Shown piece by piece: positions 33,103 through 41,950 of a DNA stretch of 64,000 nt. How positions within the stretch are numbered: the first letter of the stretch is position 1; each line of letters starts with the position of its first letter. The stretch is from NCBI GenBank assembly GCA_964420835.1, contig CAYQUO010000005.1:117184-181183 (forward strand). Reading direction: 5' to 3'. The translations under genes were made by a program, and so were the position numbers. Below the pieces are notes generated by a model. It was not told where the DNA came from, did not search any database, and saw only the letters and a list, made by a program, of their open reading frames with translations. This DNA comes from CAYQUO01 sp964420835 (GTDB lineage Bacteria; Chloroflexota; Anaerolineae; Anaerolineales; Anaerolineaceae).

Positions 33103-33822
33103 TTATTTAATCTGGCCCAGACCTCGGAGTGCATTCTCGGCTGCCGCTTTGGCTGCCTGCTGTTTGCTCGGTCCCTCCCCGGAACCATAAACCGTGAAAT
33201 TGATGATGACATCCATAACAAACATCTTGGAGTGGTCGGGGCCGGATGTGCTGCGGGTAATATAAACAGGTGCGGAGTACCCGTGAGCCTGGGCCCATTC
33301 CTGCAATGTGGATTTTGGGTCTTCATCCCGGTGATTGATTAAAATATCATCGGCTGCCTTCTCCAGAAACGGATGAATAAACGCCTGAACTGCATCGATG
33401 CCCGCGTCCAAGTATAATGCCCCAATCAGGGCTTCGAATGCATCACATAAGATTGCCGGTCTCTGTCTGCCGCCAGCACGGAGCTCACCCCGCCCAAGCA
33501 GTATCGCCTTTCCCAAATTGACCTGCCGGGCAAAATCAGCCAATTGCTCTGTGTGAACCAATGCAGAGCGCATGCGGGTCATCTCTCCTTCTGTCATCTC
33601 AGGGAAACGGTCGTAAAGCCAGGCTCCTGTTATAAAATCCAAAACAGCATCCCCCAGGAACTCAAGCCTTTCATTATCCTGAATGATATTCGCATTTTCA
33701 TTAACGTAAGAGCGGTGGGACAAAGCCCTTGCCAGCAATGACAGATCTTGGAATTTTATCCCCAACCGTTTGGCTAATTCCTGCGGTCCCTCCCCGTCCG
33801 AATCTTTCCACATTACCTCCAA
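33103..33822 (-). CDS. rnc: Ribonuclease III
   Basis: RNase III cuts double-stranded RNA in rRNA and mRNA processing. The catalytic domain has the signature NERLEFLGDAVL at about 50-61, with its acidic residues, and further ligands in CDAFEALIGALYLD. The C-terminal double-stranded RNA-binding domain has DPKSTLQEWAQAHG and KQQAAKAAAENAL. Start choice is uncertain. TTG 33822 has GGAGG at five-base spacing and gives 239 residues, ATG 33813 lies three codons further in, and the frame stays open to 33897. The gene is followed by smc, a common pairing. Confidence 0.95.
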   Translation of the reverse strand: MEVMWKDSDGEGPQELAKRLGIKFQDLSLLARALSHRSYVNENANIIQDNERLEFLGDAVLDFITGAWLYDRFPEMTEGEMTRMRSALVHTEQLADFARQVNLGKAILLGRGELRAGGRQRPAILCDAFEALIGALYLDAGIDAVQAFIHPFLEKAADDILINHRDEDPKSTLQEWAQAHGYSAPVYITRSTSGPDHSKMFVMDVIINFTVYGSGEGPSKQQAAKAAAENALRGLGQIK

Positions 33823-33982
33823 ACTTCCCTCCTCGGAACTCAGGGGGCGGCAGCTGCCCGGTTGATCAATGAGCAGCTGGCGTTCCACGTGTTCCAAAAT
33901 TATGTTTTTTCACTTGTATTGATAAGAATCAAGCATAACAGCACCAAACCTTGGACGGGAAACCGAAACCCGTCGTCCCCAA

Positions 33983-33988
33983 ATTATA
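33983..33988 (-). promoter_or_regulatory. -10 box for rnc-smc
   Basis: The minus strand reads GGTTATAATTT, the same core as the yraN promoter. It lies in the 33898-34028 region that separates rnc from the divergent scpA gene. The leader would be long (80-160 nt depending on the start). Confidence 0.4.
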
Positions 33989-34012
33989 ACCGCGATGAAC
34001 TGGCACCTGCAA

Positions 34013-34021
34013 TGTTATAAT
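34013..34021 (+). promoter_or_regulatory. Extended -10 promoter immediately before scpA
   Basis: TGTTATAAT has a perfect TATAAT and the TG of an extended -10. It ends 7 nt before the GTG start of scpA, so transcription should begin at or next to the start codon. Confidence 0.5.
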
Positions 34022-34028
34022 CCTCCAC

Positions 34029-34814
34029 GTGAGCTTGCACCTCCCCGGTCACCTGACAGACCAATACCAAATCAGAACTCCAGTATATGCTGGGCCCTTG
34101 GACCTGCTGCTTGAACTTATTGAGAAGGCAGAACTGGATATCACCACTCTTGCGCTGGCACAGGTTACAGATCAATATCTTGAGCATCTTGAAGGGTTGC
34201 AGGAGCGGGATCCTGCTGAGGTGTCGGCTTTTCTGGTGATGGCTGCACGTTTACTGCAAATAAAATCTTCGGCCTTGCTTCCGAAGCCTTCTCCCATTAT
34301 TCCACCTGTGGATGAAGACCCTGGGGAAGCTCTTGCCCGGCAATTAATCCAATATCGGCGGTTTAAACAAATCGCCAACTGGTTGTTGGAACGGGAAGAA
34401 AATGGGTTGCGGACCTACCTGCGTGTGGCACCCTACCCAATCAAAGTGGAGCCCAAACTGGACTTAAGCCATATCACCCTTGATGACCTGGTAGCAGCAG
34501 CGCAGCGAATGTTGTCCAGTTCTGCCAATGGAATGACTAATCTTGGTAAGGTTGTAACCATATCCAAGGTCACTATTCGGGGGAAGATCAAGAACATTCT
34601 TCAGGCTCTACGCCAAACCGGGACGTCAACTTTTCGGGCTATGTTATCCAGTCATAACCGGTTGGAAATAGTGGTAACCTTTTTGGCAATGCTCGAATTG
34701 ATCAAACGGAATATTATCGATGCCCGACAGGAAGTAACATTTGGTGACATCTCGTTGGCGCCCCTTAACTTGTTCGAAGAATTTCACGATACTGAATCTG
34801 AATTTGGTGAGTAG
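34029..34814 (+). CDS. scpA: Segregation and condensation protein A (kleisin)
   Basis: ScpA bridges the SMC heads and recruits ScpB. The 261 residues include the N-terminal SMC-neck-binding segment YAGPLDLLLELIEKAELDI, then DPAEVSAFLVMAARLLQIKS, and the C-terminal winged helix LEIVVTFLAMLELIKRNI. The start is GTG with no Shine-Dalgarno; a strong -10 box ends 7 nt earlier, which suggests leaderless translation. scpB is not adjacent, unlike in many bacteria. Confidence 0.94.
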   Translation: MSLHLPGHLTDQYQIRTPVYAGPLDLLLELIEKAELDITTLALAQVTDQYLEHLEGLQERDPAEVSAFLVMAARLLQIKSSALLPKPSPIIPPVDEDPGEALARQLIQYRRFKQIANWLLEREENGLRTYLRVAPYPIKVEPKLDLSHITLDDLVAAAQRMLSSSANGMTNLGKVVTISKVTIRGKIKNILQALRQTGTSTFRAMLSSHNRLEIVVTFLAMLELIKRNIIDARQEVTFGDISLAPLNLFEEFHDTESEFGE

Positions 34815-34940
34815 ATCACCAGCAGGAACACATGGATTTCATCGACAGGCAACCGTTTCGGGGTTTTTATTTCAACTGATTGGATCAACGGTCCTTGTTG
34901 TTGCTCCACGAAAAGAACTGCAAGAGACAAGTACAGGGTT

Positions 34941-35135
34941 CTATTCAGAAGGAATAACGATCCAAAGAACGATATAAGGAATCAACCCGGGTAAACCTCC
35001 GGGGAATAAAAGAAAGATGAAAGCAAGCCGGAACCAAAATGCGCTGATCCCAAAGAATTCTCCAAATCCCCCGCAGACACCTGCCAGCCATCGGTTGTGT
35101 CTGGACCTGCGTAGGGCATGCCTGTTACCGTTCAT
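34941..35135 (-). CDS. PspC-domain membrane protein
   Basis: The 64-residue protein consists almost only of a PspC domain: LAGVCGGFGEFFGISAFWFR followed by a helical hairpin in the membrane ending LWIVIPSE. PspC proteins take part in envelope-stress responses, but such single-domain forms are widespread and mostly uncharacterised. A GAGAGG lies upstream of the ATG. It is convergent with scpA and downstream of the glycosyltransferase gene. Confidence 0.88.
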   Translation of the reverse strand: MNGNRHALRRSRHNRWLAGVCGGFGEFFGISAFWFRLAFIFLLFPGGLPGLIPYIVLWIVIPSE

Positions 35136-35309
35136 CTCGCCAACCTCTCGACATAATAATTTTTCTTTCTAAAGTAGATTTACGCAGAAGAACGGCCAAG
35201 GTTTCTGAGGAAGATCCATAAAAGGTTCTAAATGAATTCACACATCTTGTTATCCAAACCTGCGGCTTGCAGTTGGTTAACCTTCTGAGACGCAGGAACA
35301 ACATGTTGC

Positions 35310-35996
35310 TCATCGATGATGTTTCCAGGCAGCCCGCATAAGCCTAAGATAATTTACAGCATGTATTAACGGACGAATGTGGCTTTTCTCGTCCGCATAA
35401 ATTGTACGCACGGGAACCCACTTCAGTTGGCACTTCAGCCAGAGGCACTTCAGGATCATCTCCACCTCATACTCATATCCCCCCTCCATGCTGTCGAGGC
35501 ATGCCAGGATGAGACGCCTACTCACCAGTCGATACCCCGATTGGTTGTCCCGAATTGGCTGACCAACTGCCCATGAGAGAAGAAACCTGCCAATGGTGTT
35601 CGATGCCCGTCGAACGAACGGCATTTTTTTGAAGTCCCGTTCCCCGATGATCATGTCTGCCTCTGACTCTCTGTACAGGTTTATGAATTTTGTCAGGTCT
35701 GTCGGATCATGTTGGCCATCTGCATCCAGTTGAATAACAGCATCATAGTTGTGTTTCAAGGCAAACCGAAATCCGGTTTTTAACGCCTCGCCCTTTCCCT
35801 GATTGGGTTGCTGTCGGATGACGGTGGCACCAGCCTCCTCCGCCAACAATGCCGTATTGTCAATGGACCCATCGTCCACTACCAATACCGGTACATGAAC
35901 AAGAACACCTTTAACAACATTGGCGATATGAGCCGATTCATTATAGGCTGGGATGATTGCCAGGATTTTTAATACACAATCAGGCGTAATGGACAT
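35310..35996 (-). CDS. GT2-family glycosyltransferase (DPM1-like)
   Basis: The 228-residue single-domain GT-A enzyme has IPAYNESAHI at the N-terminus, VVDDGSIDNT for nucleotide binding, QLDADGQHDP as the metal-binding DxD, and the acceptor-side RDNQSGYRLVSR. This pattern matches polyprenol-phosphate-mannose/glucose synthases and undecaprenyl-sugar transferases. There is no C-terminal membrane segment. Sugar and acceptor cannot be set. The ATG at 35996 has GGAG eight bases upstream and is chosen over the ATG at 36017. It is divergent from mutS. Confidence 0.9.
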   Translation of the reverse strand: MSITPDCVLKILAIIPAYNESAHIANVVKGVLVHVPVLVVDDGSIDNTALLAEEAGATVIRQQPNQGKGEALKTGFRFALKHNYDAVIQLDADGQHDPTDLTKFINLYRESEADMIIGERDFKKMPFVRRASNTIGRFLLSWAVGQPIRDNQSGYRLVSRRLILACLDSMEGGYEYEVEMILKCLWLKCQLKWVPVRTIYADEKSHIRPLIHAVNYLRLMRAAWKHHR

Positions 35997-36111
35997 CAAT
36001 GGGTCTCCATAACCCATAAAAAGAAGAAGAAACTGGTAATAGGATTTTTCAATTATACCTTTTCAGGCATGAAGAAGTCCCCAATACATTCCAGGATCGG
36101 ATTCCAATCCC

Positions 36112-36141
36112 TTGTCGAATGGTAACCCCCTGGTTTAGAAT
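36112..36141 (+). promoter_or_regulatory. Promoter abutting mutS
   Basis: TTGTCG (36112-36117) and TAGAAT (36136-36141) are separated by 18 bp. The -10 ends six bases before the mutS ATG, so the transcript should begin at about the A of the start codon. Confidence 0.5.
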
Positions 36142-36147
36142 GGTCGT

Positions 36148-38745
36148 ATGCCTGAGGTTTTAACTCCAATCCGCCAGCAATACCTGGAAATTAAACGCAG
36201 TTACCCCAATGCGATCCTCTTCTTCCGCCTGGGTGACTTTTATGAAACCTTTGACAAGGATGCCGAGGTCACATCGCGCGAACTGGACATAGTACTGACT
36301 TCCAGAAATGTTGCCAAGGGTAAACGCGTTCCCATGGCGGGGATTCCCTATCATGCAATAGAAAATTACCTTTCCCGGTTGATCGACAAGGGTTATCATG
36401 TGGCAATTTGTGAACAGGTTGGCGATCAGCCTGCCAAAGGTCTGTTCCCGAGGGAGGTTGTAAGGGTGGTAACCCCAGGAACAGTGATAGAACCCGGCCT
36501 GCTCCATAGTGACCGGAACAATTATCTTGTGGCGATCTCCCTTGTTGAAAACCGGGCTGGAATTGCATATGTGGATATCACGACGGGGGAATTTTTGGCT
36601 GCCCAATTTGAGGAAGTGGATATATTCAACCTCGTCCGAGCAGAATTGGCAAGGTTAAAACCGGCTGAAGTATTGCTCCCGGATAAGACCACATTGCCGG
36701 ATGACCTTTCAATCAACCAGACAACCTGGCCGGTATGGCGGTTCGAATACAGCCGCTGCCTGGATATCTTGCAGCGTCACTTTCAAGTTAACACATTGGA
36801 CGGCTTTGGGCTTCGGGGAATGGAACTCGCCATCCAGTCAGCCGGCGCCATCCTGCAATACCTGCAGGAAACCCAACCAAGCTCTCTTAACCTGCTTGGC
36901 AGCATCAGTACATACCAACTGGATGAGTTCATGGTTTTGGATAGCACCACCCGCCGGAACCTTGAGCTGACCGAAACGATTCGCCAGGGCGACGTGCAGG
37001 GGTCTCTTCTGGGTGTGCTGGATCAGACAATTACCCCCATGGGAAAACGGCTCCTTCGACAATGGGTTTCCAAACCACTTCGGGACCTTAAGGCCATCCA
37101 TGCACGGCAGGAACGGGTGTCTTTATTTTTTAAGAACAGCCTGTTGAGAGCCGAGATCAGGGCTGTGATGCGGAAAATGAACGACCTGGAACGCCTAACC
37201 AACCGGGTAGTCTCCGGGCATTCCCTGCCACGGGACCTGGTCTCCATCCGGATAACACTTGGTATCCTGCCGGAAATCGAAAAACTCCTTAACATAGAAG
37301 CCTCAGCTCTTGAGCCTTTACTGGAAGAATTCCATTTATGCAAAGATGAATACAACCTGTTGTGTTCGTCCATTTCAGAGGACCCGCCGGCCACCCTCCA
37401 GTCAATCGGGGTCATCCGCAACGGCTTTTCCTCCGAACTTGACCAGGTGATCGAAGCCTCCCGCCAGGCAAGAGAGTGGATCGCCAATCTTGAAAGCATC
37501 GAACGGGAACGGACGGGCATCAAATCCTTGAAGGTGGGTTACAACAAGGTGTTTGGCTACTACATAGAGATCACCAACAGCAACACCGCCAGCGTACCGA
37601 CGGAATACATCCGTAAACAGACCCTGGTCAATGCCGAGCGCTACATCACGCCGGAAATGAAGGAGTACGAAACGTTGGTGCTCAATGCCGAAGAGCGCAT
37701 CCGGGATTTGGAGGGACGGCTCTTCCGGGAGGTCTGCCACACCTTAATCACCAACAGCAAACTTCTCCTGGAAACCGCACGTTTTCTGGCAACAGTGGAT
37801 GTTCTCGCCGCACTGGCTGAAACCGCATCCATGAACAACTTCACCCGTCCTGAAGTCATCGATGAAAAAACACTGGAAATTCACGACGGTCGCCACCCGG
37901 TCGTAGAGCAATTGCTGAAAGATGACCGTTTCGTACCCAACGATACGATCTTTGAGCAGGGTGAATTCTTCCGCATTATCACTGGCCCCAACATGAGCGG
38001 CAAGAGCACTTTTCTACGACAAACTGCCCTCATCGTCCTGTTAGCTCAAATGGGCAGTTACGTGCCAGCCTCATCTGCTCGCATCGGCATCGTTGATCGT
38101 ATTTTTACACGCATTGGCGCCCAGGACGAGATCCACGCAGGGCATTCCACATTTATGGTGGAAATGATCGAAACAGCAAATATTCTCAACCATGCATCTT
38201 CCCGCAGCCTATTGATCCTCGACGAAATCGGGAGGGGCACAAGCACATACGATGGTGTTTCGATCGCCTGGGCGGTCGTCGAGTATTTGCATAACCATCC
38301 GGAACTGCGACCCCGCACCTTGTTCGCCACCCATTACCACGAGTTAACGCAACTTGCAGAACTTCTCCCTGGAGTTCGCAATTACAATGTTGCGGTGACC
38401 GAATCAGATGGCCAGGTTGTATTTCTGCACCGGATCGTGCCAGGGGGTGCTGATCGATCCTATGGAATCCATGTTGCCCAGTTGGCAGGCCTTCCCAGAC
38501 CGGTGATCCAGCGGGCGGATGCGATTTTACATCAGCTCGAGGCCAGTTCCGGCAGAGCGGTCAGCCTTCATCCCGGCTCTTCACAGCAGATGGCTCTTTT
38601 TCCGGAAACCAATCCACTGGTGAAGGAAATCGGCGACATCGACATCAATACGCTTTCCCCCATCGAAGCCTTGAACAAGCTTTTTGAATGGAAAAAGAAA
38701 TACAGCCAGCCGGAAAACTGCAAAACGAAAAATCAATCACAATAA
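36148..38745 (+). CDS. mutS: DNA mismatch repair protein MutS
   Basis: MutS recognises mismatches and starts repair. The 865 residues have the mismatch-probing Phe31-Tyr-Glu33 (GDFYETF), the connector, lever and clamp domains, and the ATPase with GPNMSGKST at 613-621, LLILDEIGRGTSTYDG and FATHYHELT. The C-terminal stretch is short and charged. No Shine-Dalgarno precedes the ATG, and the -10 box lies six bases upstream, suggesting a leaderless mRNA. mutL is not in the window. Identity as MutS1 is secure from the F-x-E motif. Confidence 0.97.
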   Translation: MPEVLTPIRQQYLEIKRSYPNAILFFRLGDFYETFDKDAEVTSRELDIVLTSRNVAKGKRVPMAGIPYHAIENYLSRLIDKGYHVAICEQVGDQPAKGLFPREVVRVVTPGTVIEPGLLHSDRNNYLVAISLVENRAGIAYVDITTGEFLAAQFEEVDIFNLVRAELARLKPAEVLLPDKTTLPDDLSINQTTWPVWRFEYSRCLDILQRHFQVNTLDGFGLRGMELAIQSAGAILQYLQETQPSSLNLLGSISTYQLDEFMVLDSTTRRNLELTETIRQGDVQGSLLGVLDQTITPMGKRLLRQWVSKPLRDLKAIHARQERVSLFFKNSLLRAEIRAVMRKMNDLERLTNRVVSGHSLPRDLVSIRITLGILPEIEKLLNIEASALEPLLEEFHLCKDEYNLLCSSISEDPPATLQSIGVIRNGFSSELDQVIEASRQAREWIANLESIERERTGIKSLKVGYNKVFGYYIEITNSNTASVPTEYIRKQTLVNAERYITPEMKEYETLVLNAEERIRDLEGRLFREVCHTLITNSKLLLETARFLATVDVLAALAETASMNNFTRPEVIDEKTLEIHDGRHPVVEQLLKDDRFVPNDTIFEQGEFFRIITGPNMSGKSTFLRQTALIVLLAQMGSYVPASSARIGIVDRIFTRIGAQDEIHAGHSTFMVEMIETANILNHASSRSLLILDEIGRGTSTYDGVSIAWAVVEYLHNHPELRPRTLFATHYHELTQLAELLPGVRNYNVAVTESDGQVVFLHRIVPGGADRSYGIHVAQLAGLPRPVIQRADAILHQLEASSGRAVSLHPGSSQQMALFPETNPLVKEIGDIDINTLSPIEALNKLFEWKKKYSQPENCKTKNQSQ

Positions 38746-38816
38746 TCCGCCGTGGTATTCTCCTGTCTTAAACGGAAGACAAAACAGGATTGCCGCCAGG
38801 GAAAATACTCCCTGAT

Positions 38817-39863
38817 TCACATACTGTAATTAGGCAGAAGGGAGAACAAGTGTTGCGGATTACGGAAACATACTTCCTTCTTTACTTCTCCCTTAACAAG
38901 TTTTGTCAAAATATCCAAAAGCATGTGATTTATTGGTGTTGGAACTCCACAAGCCTTGCCATAACGGACAACCGCGCCGTTCAGGTACTCGACCTCGCTT
39001 GCCTGTCGGCCGCTGTGAAGGTCGATATGGAAGGAGGGCATTTTCCCCCCACGACCACTGCCAATTCCCTTCTGCAACAGGAACCGTGTTGCGGGCCATT
39101 CACCATGGTCATACAACCATGCCATGGCACGCACAGGAGTGCCGGGTAAATTGGTAATGGGGATTCCCAGGGTTCGCATAACTAAAATGGCTTCCTTCAT
39201 CTGCCACTTATCCAGCTTATAAGCCAGAGGGTTGCCGTACACCTCGAAAGGGGTCATATCCAGGATGGCTGACATGGCATTTGAAGGCAGGTTGGTGAGC
39301 ACTTTGGACCATTTCATGGAATTTTCATCCGGATAAAGCCGTCCCGGAATACCAGCAGAGGCGAATTCATGAATTAGAACTTTCAATATATTGCTTTCAC
39401 CAGCCAATCCAACACCGCGTCTTTTTTCCACGAAGACTTCCCCCTCTTTGTTACGTCCGATGGCGCTTGTCACTGTTCCTGCAAAGACTTTTTCGGAACC
39501 AAGGTATTCCCTATATCCAGCCTCATGTCCAATTCCATTTTGAAAACAGATCATGTCTGGCAAGTTATCGCGCACCATGACCAAACTATTGGCCAGTGAT
39601 AAAGTGCCGTATCCTTTTACAGCAATGAAACCGATATCGAAAGGTCCAAGCCTTACAGCGTCCTCCAACGTAACAGCCAATCCTTCCAAAGAAGTCTTAT
39701 GCAACTTTCCGCCGATCCATAATCTTAGCCCCCGTTTTTTTAGATCGTCTGCTCGTTCACCCTTTTCTACGACGATTACCTTATGGCCCTGCAGGGCCAG
39801 GCTGCCAGCAAGATAAGTTCCAATTGCTCCGGCGCCAACACAAAGAATTCTTAATGCTTCCAT
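38817..39863 (-). CDS. panE: 2-dehydropantoate 2-reductase family protein
   Basis: Ketopantoate reductase makes pantoate with NADPH in coenzyme A synthesis. From ATG 39863 (AAGGGCG upstream) it has about 348 residues. The Rossmann motif is LCVGAGAIGTYLAGSLA near the N-terminus. The catalytic Lys and Asn region reads DENSMKWSKVLTNLPSNAMSA, and the active-site Glu/Ser part includes the HIDLHSGRQASEVEYLNGAV block. The family includes paralogues with other substrates, so panE is probable, not certain. It follows fmt by 36 bp on the minus strand. Confidence 0.82.
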   Translation of the reverse strand: MEALRILCVGAGAIGTYLAGSLALQGHKVIVVEKGERADDLKKRGLRLWIGGKLHKTSLEGLAVTLEDAVRLGPFDIGFIAVKGYGTLSLANSLVMVRDNLPDMICFQNGIGHEAGYREYLGSEKVFAGTVTSAIGRNKEGEVFVEKRRGVGLAGESNILKVLIHEFASAGIPGRLYPDENSMKWSKVLTNLPSNAMSAILDMTPFEVYGNPLAYKLDKWQMKEAILVMRTLGIPITNLPGTPVRAMAWLYDHGEWPATRFLLQKGIGSGRGGKMPSFHIDLHSGRQASEVEYLNGAVVRYGKACGVPTPINHMLLDILTKLVKGEVKKEVCFRNPQHLFSLLPNYSM

Positions 39864-39899
39864 TGAATCGCCCTTCATGGAAAATGAATATCCCGACCT

Positions 39900-40823
39900 T
39901 TATAATTTTGAATTGAGCCAATTTCTGGCGCCCCGCAGAAAGACCTCACCTGGCATTCGTGTCTTCCCGGCAGGCTGAACCTCTTCCAATACCAGAATCC
40001 CCTCAGAGCAGTAAACGGCAGGTTTTCCCTGTACTTCGGTGCTCCAACCGGGTGAATTCCCTTGCCCCTCGATTGAAGCGGCGCGCAAGACCTTGAGCAC
40101 CCCTCCCTTCCAGGTTAAAAAGGCCGAGGGCCAGGGGTTATATGCCCGCACCTTTCTTTCCAACTGGGTGGATGATTGTTGAAAATCCAATTGGCCATTT
40201 TCTTTATTGATTAATCCCGTTGTTGTGGCCAGGGATTCATCCTGTGGAATCGGATACAGTTCCCCAGCGAGGTATTTCGGCAAAGTCTCAAGCAGAAGTT
40301 CTGCCCCCAGGTTGGACAGTTTAATCGACAAGGTTCCCGTGGTATCATCCTGTAGGATGTCCATCTCCCTGCGATCAAGGATCGGACCCGTGTCCAAGCC
40401 GGGATCCATCTTCATAATGGTGATGCCTGTTCGGGTATCCCCATGAAGGATTGCAGCCTGTATGGGCGAAGCCCCACGCCATCTTGGAAGCAAGGATGCA
40501 TGCACGTTGATACATCCGTGAAATGGCAGCTCAAGCACGTTTGGTTTCAGGATCTGGCCAAAAGCTGCCACCACCACCACGTCGGGCTTCCAGGCTGAAA
40601 GCTGTTCATACACGCCAGGATCCTTTAACCTCACGGGTTGGATTACCGGCAAGCCAATCTTTTCAGCCAGGATTTTGATTGGAGGAGCAGTCATTTTCCG
40701 CCCCCTGCCTGAAGGACGGTCAGGCTGGGTCACAACCCCTACGACTGCCATTCGTTCTGCCAAATGGGTCAAAATTGGCAGGGCGAACTCCGGTGATCCC
40801 ATAAAAATTACCCGAGATTTCAT
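39900..40823 (-). CDS. fmt: Methionyl-tRNA formyltransferase
   Basis: Fmt formylates initiator Met-tRNA with 10-formyl-tetrahydrofolate. The 307 residues have the FMGSPEFALPIL start, TQPDRPSGRG, the catalytic NVHASLLPRWRG (Asn and His), and MDPGLDTGPIL with the catalytic Asp. A C-terminal OB-like domain (about 205-300) follows. The gene lies first in a two-gene unit with panE and is divergent from the DUF4870 gene. Confidence 0.96.
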   Translation of the reverse strand: MKSRVIFMGSPEFALPILTHLAERMAVVGVVTQPDRPSGRGRKMTAPPIKILAEKIGLPVIQPVRLKDPGVYEQLSAWKPDVVVVAAFGQILKPNVLELPFHGCINVHASLLPRWRGASPIQAAILHGDTRTGITIMKMDPGLDTGPILDRREMDILQDDTTGTLSIKLSNLGAELLLETLPKYLAGELYPIPQDESLATTTGLINKENGQLDFQQSSTQLERKVRAYNPWPSAFLTWKGGVLKVLRAASIEGQGNSPGWSTEVQGKPAVYCSEGILVLEEVQPAGKTRMPGEVFLRGARNWLNSKL

Positions 40824-40852
40824 TTATGCGATTTTAACACAAGCGGTTTAAT

Positions 40853-40864
40853 TTGATGTAAAAT
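40853..40864 (+). promoter_or_regulatory. Probable -10 region for the first DUF4870 gene
   Basis: TTGATGTAAAAT is identical to the element before cinA. It is 40 nt before the ATG, which has GGAGG in its leader. Confidence 0.35.
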
Positions 40865-40904
40865 AGATACATTCAATCCAATTAAACCAAAATGGAGGCA
40901 AACC

Positions 40905-41240
40905 ATGACCAATCAATCAACTGTTTCACCTGAGATCACCAGCGATGACAGGCTTTGGGCTCTTCTATCTTACCTGTTCACCCCCGTGATTCCCATTGTC
41001 ATTCTTCTGATGGAAGATAAAAAGAACCGCCCCTTCATCAAGGCGCATTACATGCAAGCCCTGGTTCTCGGCGTTGTACTGTGGGTGGTGAACTTTCTTC
41101 TAAGTTTCGTCATAGTCGGTTGTGTCACCTCCGTATTAACTGTGATCCTGTTGATCGTCTACGCCGTCAAAGCCAACAAAGGCGAATACATCGAGATTCC
41201 AGTGGTCACAAATTTTGTAAAGAACCAGGGCTGGGCATAA
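40905..41240 (+). CDS. DUF4870 small membrane protein
   Basis: The 111-residue protein has the DUF4870 layout: a short hydrophilic N-terminus, RLWALLSYLF, and three hydrophobic helices (about 19-36, 52-70, 72-90). A charged DKKNRPFIKAHYMQAL segment lies between the first and second. The function of the family is unknown. It has an upstream GGAGG, a likely promoter and its own terminator, and a second family member follows. Confidence 0.85.
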   Translation: MTNQSTVSPEITSDDRLWALLSYLFTPVIPIVILLMEDKKNRPFIKAHYMQALVLGVVLWVVNFLLSFVIVGCVTSVLTVILLIVYAVKANKGEYIEIPVVTNFVKNQGWA

Positions 41241-41268
41241 GTCCTGTTAACGCTTCAACCCTGGTGTA

Positions 41269-41294
41269 CCCTCCCGTGTCGGGAGGGTTTTTTT
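41269..41294 (+). terminator. Intrinsic terminator after first DUF4870 gene
   Basis: CCCTCCCG (41269-41276) pairs with CGGGAGGG (41280-41287) around a three-base loop and is followed by seven T. It is a strong, compact hairpin. Confidence 0.9.
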
Positions 41295-41324
41295 GCAACT
41301 TTTCCAGATCCAATTCGTAATTTT

Positions 41325-41364
41325 ATATGATGACCCTTGTTCATCATATTGATCAATCTATTAT
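41325..41364 (+). promoter_or_regulatory. Promoter with overlapping 9-bp inverted repeat
   Basis: ATATGATGA (41325-41333) and TCATCATAT (41341-41349) form a perfect inverted repeat with a 7-bp spacer. A -35-like TTGTTC (41337-41342) lies within it and TATTAT (41359-41364) follows after 16 bp. A dimeric regulator bound here would cover the -35. It drives the second DUF4870 gene, whose AAGGAG is at 41371-41376. Confidence 0.4.
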
Positions 41365-41382
41365 GCCCTTAAGGAGCATTGG

Positions 41383-41862
41383 ATGTGCCCTCAAAAAAGA
41401 TCTGAACCGGATAACCAGTCCATAACCTCGGGCCCAGCCTCCAACCCGCAACCCGTTCAAGCCGTCAGCCCGGCAGATGAACGAACCTGGTCCATGCTGG
41501 CCCACCTCAGCATTCTTATTAATCTCTTTTCAGCCGTCCTTGGTCCGGTTGCAGCCCTGGTGATATACCTGGTCTACAAGGAACGTTCACGCTATGTGGC
41601 TTATCAATCCCTGCAGGCTTTCCTGTTTCAACTGGTTGGGTGGGTGGGTGGAGGCATAATAACAGCCGTTGCGTGGGCGGTTGTTGGCTTCCTCTCGGCA
41701 ATATTGGTCGGTATTTGCCTCATCCCGTTTGCCTTGGTTATTTCAGCGATACCCATTGCCGCCCTTTGTTATGGTGTTTATGCCGCCATTCAAGCCAACC
41801 AGGGCTATGACTTTAAATATTGGCTCATCGGAGACTGGGTCCGGAATACCTACACACAATAA
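41383..41862 (+). CDS. Second DUF4870 membrane protein
   Basis: The 159-residue protein is a longer relative of the gene upstream. An N-terminal Pro/Ser/Asn-rich tail (about 1-32) is followed by ERTWSMLAHLSILINLF and three or four hydrophobic helices. The loop YKERSRYVAYQSLQAFLFQ aligns with the corresponding loop of the first protein. Function is unknown. The pair looks like an old duplication but each has separate control signals. Confidence 0.82.
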   Translation: MCPQKRSEPDNQSITSGPASNPQPVQAVSPADERTWSMLAHLSILINLFSAVLGPVAALVIYLVYKERSRYVAYQSLQAFLFQLVGWVGGGIITAVAWAVVGFLSAILVGICLIPFALVISAIPIAALCYGVYAAIQANQGYDFKYWLIGDWVRNTYTQ

Positions 41863-41941
41863 ACAGAGTGGGATAAAGGGTAATTTCCTGAATTTAAATA
41901 GTTCTTCTGAAAAGCATTCAGCCAATCACTCCGGCTGGATT

Positions 41942-41950
41942 TGTTATAAT
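41942..41950 (+). promoter_or_regulatory. Extended -10 promoter for the glutaredoxin-like gene
   Basis: TGTTATAAT is identical to the scpA box. The leader would be about 100 nt and contains two short hairpins: CTCGA/TCGAG (41963-41980 region) and ACCATG/CATGGT (41990-42008 region). Confidence 0.4.

Noticed and set aside
38760..38795. Terminator after mutS
   Set aside because: GTCTT/AAGAC can pair around AAACGG, but there is no T tract on either strand and the stem is only five pairs.
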